From assembly GCA_027364815.1 (NCBI GenBank), contig DAHXOQ010000043.1, forward strand, positions 1-13,284: 13,284 nt of DNA, written 5' to 3'. Source of the DNA: Acidobacteriaceae bacterium (GTDB taxonomy: Bacteria > Acidobacteriota > Terriglobia > Terriglobales > Acidobacteriaceae). The translations under genes and the position numbers were made by a program. Of this stretch, positions 6,485 to 13,284 are shown piece after piece. Every line of letters begins with the position of its first letter. Within the stretch, counting starts at the first letter, position 1. Under the pieces are notes generated by a model. The model searched no databases. It was not told the DNA's origin and saw only the letters and a program-made list of their open reading frames with translations.

Positions 6485-6741
6485 CAGCGCTCATACGTGT
6501 TATCCGAGCACCCTAATCAGTGATTTAATTTAGGGTGCTTGCACTGCGCAAAACTCGGCACATTCAACTGGTCATTCTGATTAACGTTTGAATATCTCAC
6601 TCTCAATGAGTGAATTTTCGACCGTATGCATCTTCTTTGTGTTTTTAGCGTGGATCCGTTCGTAATTCAATTTCTCATGGCTTCCCTCAATCAAGAGCTG
6701 TCGAATCTTGATCAATTCACCCAGGAGGAGGAATTATTCCC
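6485..6741 (+). other. Leader region upstream of the Crp/Fnr gene
   Basis: Beyond the hairpins at its left end, this 257-base gap carries a strong AGGAGGAGG ribosome binding site (6722-6730) for the gene at 6742 and a TTGATCAA palindrome just before it. TTGATCAA has both half sites of an FNR/CRP-type box but no 4-nt spacer, so autoregulation is only a possibility. No clear sigma-70 or sigma-54 promoter was identified. Confidence 0.35.
6507..6539 (+). terminator. Hairpin after the SYLF gene
   Basis: AGCACCCTAA (6507-6516) and TTAGGGTGCT (6530-6539) form a perfect 10-bp stem with a 13-nt loop, starting 22 nt after the SYLF stop. There is no T-run after it, so it may stop transcription inefficiently, protect the 3' end of the mRNA, or act with a factor such as Rho. 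A second, smaller hairpin (TCACTC 6597-6602, GAGTGA 6608-6613) is followed by ATTTT and could complete termination. Confidence 0.5.
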
Positions 6742-7410
6742 ATGAACAATCAGAGCAACGCGCTTGGTCTTGCTGCCTTTCTTTCGTGCGAAACTCATGT
6801 TGGAAAGGTTGTTGAACTTCAGCCTGAACAAGTCTTCTTCACACAGGGCGATACGGCTGACTCGGTTTTCATTCTCAAAGAAGGTCGCGCGAAACTTGCG
6901 GTCGTTTCGCCGAAAGGCAAACAAGCTGTCATCACGATTCTCTCACCCCATAATTTATTTGGTGAAGAGTCTATAGCAACTGCGCCTGGCGCACGCATGG
7001 CTACGGCAACTGCGCTGAACACTTGCACCGCGATCAAAATTACGCGCGATGAGACCTTGCGCGCCATACACGAGGACACAGCTTTCTCTTCACACATCCT
7101 CACACTTTTAATTTCACGCGGTCTTGGCACACAGGCCGATCTTGTCGATCAAATCTTCAACTCCAGCGAAAAACGGCTCGCGCGCACACTACTTTTGATG
7201 GCGGACTCACTCAAGCCTGATGACCCGCAGCCATTAATCCCACCGATTACCCAGGAAACGCTCGCCGAGATGATCGGTACAACCCGCTCACGCGTGAGCT
7301 ATTTCATGAACAGCTTTCGCAACCGGGGACTGATCGAGTACAAGGATCGCATTCGCGTGTACAAGCCGAGGTTAAAGGCTGTCCTCTTCGATCAATTGGC
7401 TGAAATTTAA
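6742..7410 (+). CDS. Crp/Fnr-family transcriptional regulator
   Basis: 222 residues. The N-terminal cyclic-nucleotide-binding-type beta-barrel (~20-125) includes GDTADSVFILKEGRAKL, a phosphate-binding-cassette-like FGEESI and, ten residues on, R85-MATATA. A long dimer helix (~125-155) leads to a winged helix-turn-helix (~168-205) with ITQETLAEMIGTTRSRVSYFMN as recognition region. It should bind DNA as a dimer. The cassette keeps the Gly-Glu and Arg seen in CRP, but the residue after the Arg is Met, not Ser. The N-terminal Cys cluster of FNR is absent (only Cys16 and Cys95), so it is unlikely to carry an Fe-S cluster, and cAMP binding is unproven. The AGGAGGAGG before the ATG supports the start. 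It is preceded by hairpins and followed by a convergent gene, so it is probably monocistronic. Target genes are unknown. Confidence 0.92.
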   Translation: MNNQSNALGLAAFLSCETHVGKVVELQPEQVFFTQGDTADSVFILKEGRAKLAVVSPKGKQAVITILSPHNLFGEESIATAPGARMATATALNTCTAIKITRDETLRAIHEDTAFSSHILTLLISRGLGTQADLVDQIFNSSEKRLARTLLLMADSLKPDDPQPLIPPITQETLAEMIGTTRSRVSYFMNSFRNRGLIEYKDRIRVYKPRLKAVLFDQLAEI

Positions 7411-7461
7411 GGCCAGTACAATCCCTTTGCTTTGCTCCACGCATCAAATTAAATAATCCGA

Positions 7462-7500
7462 TCAAATGGGCTGACTTGCAATGCAGGACAGCCCATTTGA
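7462..7500. terminator. Bidirectional hairpin between convergent Crp/Fnr and MscS genes
   Basis: TCAAATGGGCTG (7462-7473) and CAGCCCATTTGA (7489-7500) make a perfect 12-bp stem around a 15-nt loop, in the middle of the 135-base convergent gap. The minus-strand continuation (TCGGATTATTTAATTTG) is T-rich, so it best serves the MscS transcript. In the plus direction it lies about 50 nt after the regulator stop. Confidence 0.65.
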
Positions 7501-7545
7501 ATGCAGAGTATCGCATTGACAGGCGCGACGTTTCAACTTCAGCGC

Positions 7546-8667
7546 TCAGATCTTTTGAAGTTCTTCGATGGAAGAAACTGGCGCAGAAGACGCAGCGTGA
7601 TTCTCGCCTACCTCCCGCATCTCAAATCGCATCGTTGGCAAAGCATGCGGGTAATTCTCTTTGAGGAATGCGATCATCTTCTCGCGCACAATGCAGCGGA
7701 GGTCAAAACATTCTGAAGAGCTGGCCGCACTCACAAGGCATCGCAGCTCCATCGCACGATCCGTGAGGTTGGTTACCTGCAACCCGCAGACTCGCCTGTC
7801 CCACAAAGGCGTCTGCTGCACAACGCGCAACAATTCAGCACGTAATGGTTCCACCGGCACAGCGTAATCCACATACAAAAAGGCTGTCCCGAGCAGGTCT
7901 CCACGGCGCCGTGTCCAATTCTCGAACGGCTCCTCAATGAAATAGCTGAGCGGCACAACCAGCCTCCGCTCGTCCCATATCTTCACAATTACATACGTGC
8001 TGGTGATCTCTTCGATCCGTCCCCACGCTCCCTTGATTACCACCACATCGTCAATGCGGATGGGATCAGTAAAAGCAATCTGCATGCCTGCAATCAGGTT
8101 GGAGGCCGTCGACTTTCCCGCCGCCGCAATCACCAGCGAGGCCAGCCCTGCGGAGGCAAGCAAACCTGTACCATACTTCCACAATCCAGGTTCATGAAGG
8201 CTCCACAAGAAAGCGCCCGCATCGAGAAGCACAACAAAAGCAATAAGTAGTCTGCGAAAGAACATCATCTGCGTGTGGATACGTCGCGCACGCAGGTTAT
8301 CGGCAATGTTGGTATTAAAGCGGCTCAGCGTGATCGTCTGAAAGACGTAAACGCCACCAATCGCAAGCCAGCCTATCAACAGGACGAGCAGTGATTCAAC
8401 AAACTGCTCAATCACAGCACGGGCTTGCGCGGGCATTTTTGGAATATAAGGCAGAATGATGAGTAAGCCAATAGCAAGAAGAACCCCACGCGCCGGCCAA
8501 GCGAGATAGTGCCGAATGCCCTGCCCACGTTGCGGCGTTCGCTTCTGCTGCTTACGCAACAATCGAAAGACAACGTAATGAATTGCATTTCCGAAAACCA
8601 CAACGCCAGATAAGAGAAATATTCCTAATATCCAATCCTTATGAGTTAGCACAAATGCTCCCATCAT
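7546..8667 (-). CDS. MscS-family small mechanosensitive ion channel
   Basis: 373 residues. Four hydrophobic segments (about 12-35, 56-76, 86-110 and 136-157) precede the family's pore helix, which is Gly/Ala-rich (GTGLLASAGLASLVIAAAG, 166-184) and leads into STASNLIAGMQIAFTDPIRIDD (split here as residues 186-207). The cytoplasmic beta domain follows (VVIKGAWGRIEEITSTYV, then IWDERRLVVPLSYF), ending in an alpha/beta C-terminal domain to about residue 350 and a short Ser/Ala tail. The channel should open under membrane tension to release small solutes during hypo-osmotic shock. It has more transmembrane segments than E. coli MscS (three), closer to mid-size members such as YbdG or YnaI. Two ATGs overlap the ribosome binding site region (GGAGG then ATGATG), so the second (8664) is an equally good start. 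A TATAAA on the minus strand ~45 nt upstream of the start is a possible -10, but no good -35 was seen. Confidence 0.92.
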   Translation of the reverse strand: MMGAFVLTHKDWILGIFLLSGVVVFGNAIHYVVFRLLRKQQKRTPQRGQGIRHYLAWPARGVLLAIGLLIILPYIPKMPAQARAVIEQFVESLLVLLIGWLAIGGVYVFQTITLSRFNTNIADNLRARRIHTQMMFFRRLLIAFVVLLDAGAFLWSLHEPGLWKYGTGLLASAGLASLVIAAAGKSTASNLIAGMQIAFTDPIRIDDVVVIKGAWGRIEEITSTYVIVKIWDERRLVVPLSYFIEEPFENWTRRRGDLLGTAFLYVDYAVPVEPLRAELLRVVQQTPLWDRRVCGLQVTNLTDRAMELRCLVSAASSSECFDLRCIVREKMIAFLKENYPHALPTMRFEMREVGENHAASSAPVSSIEELQKI

Positions 8668-8762
8668 GCCTCCACTGAGTTAGCCCACATCAGCGATACC
8701 AGCTTTTATACGTTCGCCTTGCCGCGCAAAGCAGGCACTCATACGTGCCATTGAACAAGAAA

Positions 8763-8787
8763 TGGCCCCCGAGTTATACGGGGGCCA
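8763..8787 (-). terminator. Strong intrinsic terminator of the second OmpA-like gene
   Basis: TGGCCCCCG (8763-8771) and CGGGGGCCA (8779-8787) form a 9-bp, very GC-rich stem with a 7-nt loop (AGTTATA). On the minus strand it is followed by TTTCTTGTTC. It lies about 100 nt after the OmpA-like stop and insulates the MscS gene from that transcript. The 220-base gap around it holds no recognisable gene. Confidence 0.8.
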
Positions 8788-8887
8788 GGTTGTGTTGAGT
8801 TTCAACTGCTACTCGACAAGCGGATTGGCGACTAATGATTCGTTAGCAGCGGTCCGGCGTTGCCAGGGTAGAGTTCTCAGAACGGAT

Positions 8888-9811
8888 TTAGGGCCGTTCC
8901 GTACCTGTCGATGAAGCTGCGCCTGCTAGAGGAGCTGCGCTTCCCTGGGCCGCCAAGCTGTTCTCCATCAACCGAATGTGAACGCTGCTCGTACGAACTG
9001 GTTTGGGGTGAGCTGGCTTGTCTTGAATCGGATTTTCACTGGCAACAGTCGGACTCGGTGCGTTACCCAGTGCGACCATATGCAAGCGATAGACAGGAAT
9101 TTCATGTTGAACGACAAGATAGCGTTCGACTGCATCAGCCAGCTTTTTGGAATTCTGAATTCCAACGCTGCCCGCACCGGGTGCGTGCGCTTCCAACTCG
9201 ATAATGTAGCCCGGCTGGCCGTTCAATTTAGTCGCCAGATCATCCAGTTGGCTGCGTGCATCTTTCGACAAGATTGGCTGTCCACCTCTGAAGTCCAGAA
9301 CAACTTCTGCCTTCTGGTCATAAACATCCAGACTGTTCACGGTGCTGTTCAACGAGTCAACATGGTTGTTTGCATTCGTCGCTGTAGAGTTGGCCTGCTG
9401 AGCCTTTGTGCCGGCGATCGTAGCCGTCTGGTTGGCCGCGTCAGCGGTGCCCTGCGCACGGCGAATGCCAGCCTGCGCGCGACTATCTACGTCGCGAATG
9501 TCCCTGGCGTTCTTGCTATTCACTTCATCCAGCTCGCCGAGACGGTCGTTCAATGGGTCAATCTGCTTTTTCACCCACTTCTTGCGCGCAAAAGGATTCA
9601 TATGACCCCAGAATCCTTCTTTGCCGGGTTGTACTGCCGGATTGGATGATGGCGTTGATGGCCGTTCTGAAGTTGCCACGGGGGCGGTTTGATCATTTTG
9701 TGTTGACTGCGCCTGCTGGGCGTGCGCAGAGATTCCGAGTGCGGATGCCAATAGAATAATTGCAATCTGGCGACCGATCATCTTGTCTGCGATGGGAGTT
9801 GTGTTCTGCAT
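8888..9811 (-). CDS. OmpA-like exported protein with degenerate peptidoglycan-binding domain
   Basis: 307 residues. A signal peptide with an unusually long n-region ends AHA at residue 31. A Pro/Ser/Thr/Gln-rich stretch (32-65) leads to an Ala/Asn-rich helical linker (~78-160) containing ARDIRDVDSRAQAGIRRAQG, then an OmpA-like domain (~167-282) and a Gly/Ala/Ser tail. The linker matches that of the lipoprotein at 4973-5713 almost position by position (IRDV-x-x-RAQ-x-GI-x-RAQG-x-AD-x-ANQ), so the two are paralogs. In the OmpA domain the DAP-binding Asp and Arg are replaced (HAPGAGS for GTDSTGS, roughly Pro211; Leu224 for the Arg), and the NRRVE end is not conserved. There is no lipobox, so it is probably periplasmic or outer-membrane associated by other means. 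The ATG at 9811 follows AAGGAG with 6-nt spacing. A consensus sigma-54 promoter lies upstream. Function is unknown; it may have switched ligand or become structural. Confidence 0.85.
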   Translation of the reverse strand: MQNTTPIADKMIGRQIAIILLASALGISAHAQQAQSTQNDQTAPVATSERPSTPSSNPAVQPGKEGFWGHMNPFARKKWVKKQIDPLNDRLGELDEVNSKNARDIRDVDSRAQAGIRRAQGTADAANQTATIAGTKAQQANSTATNANNHVDSLNSTVNSLDVYDQKAEVVLDFRGGQPILSKDARSQLDDLATKLNGQPGYIIELEAHAPGAGSVGIQNSKKLADAVERYLVVQHEIPVYRLHMVALGNAPSPTVASENPIQDKPAHPKPVRTSSVHIRLMENSLAAQGSAAPLAGAASSTGTERP

Positions 9812-9881
9812 TTGAATCTCCTTTAGATAGCTTTCTCCGCATAATGGCGGAATGAGCTGTACGCCCATTGCTGATAGTTAT

Positions 9882-9897
9882 TGCAAGGCGCGTGCCA
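9882..9897 (-). promoter_or_regulatory. Consensus sigma-54 (-24/-12) promoter
   Basis: The minus strand reads TGGCACGCGCCTTGCA, an exact match to the sigma-54 consensus TGGCACG-N4-TTGCA with GG-N10-GC spacing. Transcription would start near 9871, about 60 nt before the ATG at 9811. The 169-base stretch upstream of it, as far as 10066, has no gene and is AT-richer than the surrounding genes, leaving room for activator sites; no clear dyad was found there by eye. The NtrC-type regulator gene at 12661-13284 on the same strand is the nearest candidate activator. Confidence 0.88.
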
Positions 9898-10066
9898 GAA
9901 CAGCGGCCCGGCAATCATATTCGATTATTCGTTTGGATTCTTGGAGTTAGAGTTGATAAGCCAGAAAATTGAATCTAAATTACGTGCACTCAACCACAGC
10001 AAGCTATGTAACTCCTGCAAAGACGAGTATTTTCTACCTTGTCATTTTTAGTAGATTTAACCCGAT

Positions 10067-10672
10067 TCAGTAATTCAACTCGCTGAGGAGCAGCTTGGCC
10101 TTGGCGGCCAGTGTCTGCGCCCCATCGACATCGCCGGAGTTGAGCGCGACTTTGGCCTCTTTCAAGAACTCACGGATCTGAGCAGTAGTCTTTTGCTCCG
10201 GGTCGCTCAACTTTCGATCGATACTGTTGAGTTTCTTCTCTATCTCCGCGATCTCGTCGACTGTCTGCTTGCGCAAATCAGGATTTTCACCTGATGAAAG
10301 CGGGCCAACAACGATGGCAGCGGGACTTTGATTCGAGGCTTGCAGCGTGCTGGCCGTCGATGGCGCATTATTGCTGGCAGATTGCACATTGTTATTCGCC
10401 GTTGGTTGAGTGTGCTTCGAGGGCGACGGCTTGGGCTTTGGCGTCACTTTTGGCGCCACTGGAGCAACGGCCGGTGCAGGTGCAGGTGTGACGGTCGGAG
10501 TTGTTTCGGGCGGCTTCGCAGGAGGCTGTTCGACAGTCGTAGTATCAACCTTGGGAGTCACTTCAATGGGAGGAGGTGGTGGTGGTTGCACCTGCTTCTT
10601 ATGGCCAAAGTGAATGCATGCCGTCAATGTGAACGGCAGCAGCCACACAACGCTTCTGGCTCGCAACCTCAT
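10067..10672 (-). CDS. Proline-rich lipoprotein coupled to a histidine kinase gene
   Basis: 201 residues, no family recognised. A basic n-region (MRLRAR) and hydrophobic core end in a lipobox LTAC, making Cys19 the probable lipidated residue. Residues ~28-85 are extremely Pro/Thr/Lys-rich (a run of six prolines, then repeated PAP, PKV and KPKP units), a likely extended spacer through the peptidoglycan. A Ser/Asn/Gln-rich section follows, then a charged helical C-terminus (~130-201) with EIAEIEKKLNSIDRKL and LKEAKVALNSGDVDGAQTLA, the latter resembling a single helical-repeat hairpin. The start at 10672 has GGAG at good spacing; an in-frame ATG at 10693 overlaps the kinase stop as ATGA but would put seven polar residues before the signal. 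Directly following the kinase gene, it is cotranscribed and could act as a periplasmic sensor partner or an output of that system. Confidence 0.82.
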   Translation of the reverse strand: MRLRARSVVWLLPFTLTACIHFGHKKQVQPPPPPPIEVTPKVDTTTVEQPPAKPPETTPTVTPAPAPAVAPVAPKVTPKPKPSPSKHTQPTANNNVQSASNNAPSTASTLQASNQSPAAIVVGPLSSGENPDLRKQTVDEIAEIEKKLNSIDRKLSDPEQKTTAQIREFLKEAKVALNSGDVDGAQTLAAKAKLLLSELNY

Positions 10673-10689
10673 CCTCTGATTCTCCTTGC

Positions 10690-12648
10690 TCAAATGCTTG
10701 CCGCCTTTGTTTGCCGGCGTGAAAAATCGCTGTTCGCAAGCGGAATACGCAACACAAACTCCGCGCCACTCCCTACCTTAGATTCTACTTGCACGCTTCC
10801 ATGATGCAATTGAAGTATTCGGTAAGTCATTGCCAATCCAATGCCGCTGCCTCCACTCTTAGTGGTGAAATACAGGTCAAAGATCTTCTCTCGCATCTCA
10901 TCAGGAATGCCGGGCCCCTGATCAGCTATTCGCAACACGGCGAACCTTGCGGCGTGAGAAGAATTAGCCGAATGCGAACCATGCCTAACCGACTCATCTC
11001 TGCTGACTCCGTTCCTCGTTTCTTCTTCCAGAACCACTTCGAGTCTGCCGCCTTCCGGCATCGCTTGCGTGCCGTTTTGAATCACGTTCAGCACAGCTTG
11101 TTTGAGGAGATCGCCATCAACATTCGCTAACAGTGGCTTTGTTGGCATCTGGCTAACGAGAGTCACGTTGTGCATTACGAGCTCGGCCGAACTCAACGTA
11201 AGCACGTCACCAACGATCGAACTCAGATCCTGTTCTCGAAGCTGCAATTCGACCGGGCGCGAGAAATCAACCAGCATCTGCACCACGCGATCCAGGCGAT
11301 GGATCTCTGCCTCAATTACTTCCAGGTGAGGCGTGGCGCGAGTGTTGTCGTCGCTCAATTTATTCTTAAGCAGTTCAAGATGAAGCACGATTGCATTGAT
11401 CGGGTTTTTGACTTCATGCCCGACGCCTGACGTCAAACGGCCGATCGCTGCCATACGGCGCGAAAGTTCAAGTTCTGATTCAATCTTTTCAGCCGTCTCC
11501 AAATCGTGAAGCGTGACCAGCGCGCCAAGTTTGTCACGAGCCGCGCCGTCGTGAATAAAGTCCAGCGACGCCTGAATCCGCTTCCCTGCTTCAGTCACAA
11601 TCTCCTGATTATGCATTGGAAGATGAGCATCGAAGGCCTCGCGTAAACTTTTCCCCAGCACAGTCGAGCGAATAAATATCTCACCCACATCTTTTCCAAG
11701 TAGGTTCTCTTTTTCAACCGCAAGAAACCGCCGCGCAGCTTCAGAAACCAGCACAGATCTTCCGTCAGCAGTGAAGAGCAAAATTCCATCCTGCAGATTG
11801 CCGAGAATCCTGTCCAGATTCTCCTTCAACGCAGAGTAGACCTCCTCGACATTGCGCGTTCTCTGGCCGAATCGCTCGATTTTTTGCGATAGACGTGCAG
11901 CCATATCCTCTCCACGTGTCTCTTCCTTCCGGCTCGCCGTCTGTCCACCTCCATCCGCGTGACCGGTCCAGTAGTCGAGTTGCCGACTGATCTGTTCGAG
12001 CGGCCGCAGAGCAAGATTACTGAGCAGGAACGCTGCAACCAGTGCGGTTGCAAGCGCAAAACCCATGAAGGTAAGTGCGGTCTTCAACCATGGCGCGTAA
12101 ACTGCACGCAGAAATGTTGTACGCACCCCAACATGCACGGTTACAAATGTCTTGCCTCTGCTCTCCAGGGGAACCACAACATCAAAAACTTTAGGCGGAC
12201 CGAAGACCGCCTTCATCAAGTGAATGGGATTGGCGTCGAGAAGTTCTTTCAATTCAGGACGAATGGGAAGAGGATTGTCTTCGTTATCTGGATTCGTGCT
12301 CAACAATGTGAAGGATTTATTGTCGCCGATGTTGATGTCATAGACCGTGAGCGAGTAACGGTTCACCGAATCAATGACAGCCTGCAACGCGTCATTATTC
12401 CGCACCGCTTCAGCCTCAAGATTGCGCAATTGCGCCGCGTTATTTGGATCAACCGTGCGATCCTTGAGTCCGCTCTCCAGCGCGCTCTGCAGCGAAAAGC
12501 GTATCTGCTCCGCCACCACTCGGTTCATTTCATAGGATTGCTGCACAGCAGAGCGAAGCAGTTGACTCACGTATACCACGGAGAGAATTCCGCTGAGCAC
12601 GAAGACCATTGTCGTGATTGCGAGTACGAGTTTGGTTTTCAGGCGCAT
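10690..12648 (-). CDS. Membrane histidine kinase with periplasmic sensor, HAMP and PAS domains (NtrB type)
   Basis: 652 residues. TM1 (~8-30), a periplasmic sensor region (~31-188), TM2 (~189-212) and a HAMP domain (~212-265) are followed by a PAS domain (~272-385, starting NLDRILGNLQDGILLFTADG), a HisKA helix with His411 in GVGHEVKNPINAI, and a HATPase domain with an N-box (AVLNVIQNGTQAM, Asn521/Asn525), a G1 box (ADQGPGIPDE), an F-box (IFDLYFTT) and a G2 box (GGSGIGLAM). It should phosphorylate the NtrC-type regulator encoded 12 nt upstream. A Ser/His-rich, poorly structured insertion (about 543-568) splits the ATPase beta sheet; it is unusual but leaves all motifs intact. The ATG at 12648 has a weak ribosome binding site, consistent with translation coupled to the upstream gene. 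The periplasmic domain matches no family I can name by eye, so the signal is unknown. Confidence 0.93.
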   Translation of the reverse strand: MRLKTKLVLAITTMVFVLSGILSVVYVSQLLRSAVQQSYEMNRVVAEQIRFSLQSALESGLKDRTVDPNNAAQLRNLEAEAVRNNDALQAVIDSVNRYSLTVYDINIGDNKSFTLLSTNPDNEDNPLPIRPELKELLDANPIHLMKAVFGPPKVFDVVVPLESRGKTFVTVHVGVRTTFLRAVYAPWLKTALTFMGFALATALVAAFLLSNLALRPLEQISRQLDYWTGHADGGGQTASRKEETRGEDMAARLSQKIERFGQRTRNVEEVYSALKENLDRILGNLQDGILLFTADGRSVLVSEAARRFLAVEKENLLGKDVGEIFIRSTVLGKSLREAFDAHLPMHNQEIVTEAGKRIQASLDFIHDGAARDKLGALVTLHDLETAEKIESELELSRRMAAIGRLTSGVGHEVKNPINAIVLHLELLKNKLSDDNTRATPHLEVIEAEIHRLDRVVQMLVDFSRPVELQLREQDLSSIVGDVLTLSSAELVMHNVTLVSQMPTKPLLANVDGDLLKQAVLNVIQNGTQAMPEGGRLEVVLEEETRNGVSRDESVRHGSHSANSSHAARFAVLRIADQGPGIPDEMREKIFDLYFTTKSGGSGIGLAMTYRILQLHHGSVQVESKVGSGAEFVLRIPLANSDFSRRQTKAASI

Positions 12649-12660
12649 GGTGCGACTTTC

Positions 12661-13284
12661 TCAGGCCTGGCCTTTTTGAATATTGGCAGCGTGCTTGTAA
12701 ACCTTGAGCTTGTTGTGAAGAGTCTTGAGGCTCAATCCGAGAATTTCTGCGGCGCGCGTCTTGTTTTGCCCTGCTGCCTCAAGTGTTCTCTCAATCAACA
12801 TCCGTTCGACCACATCCACCGTTGTTCCGACTTGAACAGGAACCACGCCTGCATCGTAAGTTTGCTCAGCCGTGGCTTGTGTTCTGCCGAAGCCCGGCGG
12901 CAAATGGCTCACATCGAGTGGAGCGCCATCAGGGCATAGTATAACCGCCCGCTCGATCACATTACGCAGTTCACGGGCGTTTCCCGGCCAGTCATAGATC
13001 CGCATGCGCTCCAGCATCGAAGACGCCACTCCTGAAACTTTTCTTCCATGCTTTATGTTCATCTCGTTGAGCATCGCATCTGCGAGTGCAGGCAAATCCT
13101 CAAGATGTTCTCTCAGTGGCGGCATCGCAATGTTGAAGACGCTGAGCCGGTAGAAGAGATCTGCACGCAACTGCCCATTTGCAATTGCGTCATCGGGATC
13201 GCGATTGGTCGCCGCCAGCACGCGCACATCTACATCCTGTTCGCCACGCGCACCCAGGCGGCGAATTTTGCGCTCCTCAAGGAC
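12661..13284 (-). CDS. NtrC-family sigma-54-dependent regulator, C-terminal part (partial)
   Basis: The frame is open from the right window edge (codon 13284-13282) to the stop at 12661, giving the last 207 residues. It opens within the AAA+ domain just after Walker B (LEERKIRRLGARGEQDVDVR), then shows sensor I (VLAATNRDP), FYRLSVFNIAMPPLREHLED, and sensor II (WPGNARELRNVIERAV). After a linker (~118-150), a Fis-type helix-turn-helix is visible (NKTRAAEILGLSLKTLHNKL). The receiver domain, Walker A and GAFTGA loop would lie beyond the edge, so response-regulator status is inferred from the kinase gene 12 nt downstream. The DNA-binding helix differs from that of the regulator at 2138-3550, so the two should recognise different sites. 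It is the closest candidate activator of the consensus sigma-54 promoter at 9882-9897. Confidence 0.92.
   Translation of the reverse strand, partial: VLEERKIRRLGARGEQDVDVRVLAATNRDPDDAIANGQLRADLFYRLSVFNIAMPPLREHLEDLPALADAMLNEMNIKHGRKVSGVASSMLERMRIYDWPGNARELRNVIERAVILCPDGAPLDVSHLPPGFGRTQATAEQTYDAGVVPVQVGTTVDVVERMLIERTLEAAGQNKTRAAEILGLSLKTLHNKLKVYKHAANIQKGQA

Noticed and set aside
6533..6548. GG-N10-GC on the plus strand upstream of the Crp/Fnr gene
   Set aside because: It overlaps the right arm of the SYLF 3' hairpin and matches neither TGGCAC nor TTGCA beyond the GG/GC pairs.
8733..8749. TGGCACGTATGAGTGC on the minus strand upstream of the MscS gene as a fourth sigma-54 promoter
   Set aside because: The -24 half is perfect but the spacing is GG-N11-GC, one base too long for the strict N10 rule, and the -12 half is poor.
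8978..9649. 223-residue plus-strand frame opposite the second OmpA-like gene
   Set aside because: No domain or ribosome binding site is evident, and the opposite strand encodes a protein with a paralog in this window.
10328..10804. 158-residue plus-strand frame rich in Arg, Trp and Gly
   Set aside because: Its composition is the complement of the proline-rich lipoprotein codons, so it is an artefact of that low-complexity segment.
11959..12939. 326-residue plus-strand open frame opposite the second kinase and regulator
   Set aside because: Antisense to two clearly recognisable genes, no ribosome binding site or domain, and composition typical of a reversed coding strand.
1..13284. Mobile elements, CRISPR arrays, tRNA or rRNA genes
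   Set aside because: No transposase or integrase frames, no regularly spaced direct repeats, and no cloverleaf or conserved rRNA segments were seen on either strand.

Overview
The window reads as chromosomal DNA from a Gram-negative, two-membrane bacterium of moderate G+C. The evidence is outer-membrane beta-barrel and OmpA-type proteins, lipoproteins, periplasmic c-type cytochromes and sigma-54 regulation. The style of the OmpA-like and SYLF proteins and of the two NtrC-type regulators suggests Acidobacteriota. That placement is inference from general resemblance, not from a marker gene. There are no rRNA or tRNA genes, no CRISPR array and no insertion sequence.

Layout. (1) Positions 1-2037, minus strand: an electron-transfer block. 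It holds a fused monoheme cytochrome/beta-barrel porin (703-2037) resembling the Cyc2 architecture, a small monoheme cytochrome c (272-676), and the first 62 residues of a GltD-like Fe-S flavoprotein that runs off the left edge (1-188). (2) Positions 2138-4671, minus strand: a histidine kinase and an NtrC-type response regulator overlapping by GTGA, reading directly towards the cytochrome block, with a sigma-54-like site in the gap. (3) Positions 4672-6484, plus strand: a divergent intergenic region with a sigma-54-like promoter, then an OmpA-family lipoprotein and a SYLF/Ysc84 protein. (4) Positions 6742-7410, plus strand: a Crp/Fnr regulator. (5) Positions 7546-8667, minus strand: an MscS-type mechanosensitive channel, convergent with the Crp/Fnr gene across a 12-bp perfect hairpin. 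(6) Positions 8888-9811, minus strand: a second OmpA-like protein, paralogous to the first but with a decayed peptidoglycan-binding site, behind a consensus sigma-54 promoter and ahead of a strong terminator. (7) Positions 10067-13284, minus strand: a second NtrC-type operon with a regulator (5' end off the window), a membrane histidine kinase with a periplasmic domain, and a proline-rich lipoprotein.

The unifying theme is sigma-54 control of cell-envelope functions. Two enhancer-binding regulator/kinase pairs surround two paralogous OmpA-like proteins, an outer-membrane electron conduit and a mechanosensitive channel. Three GG-N10-GC sites sit just upstream of three envelope genes. My working model, which is inference, is that the left pair controls the cytochrome-porin operon and perhaps the divergent OmpA gene, while the right pair controls the second OmpA paralog.
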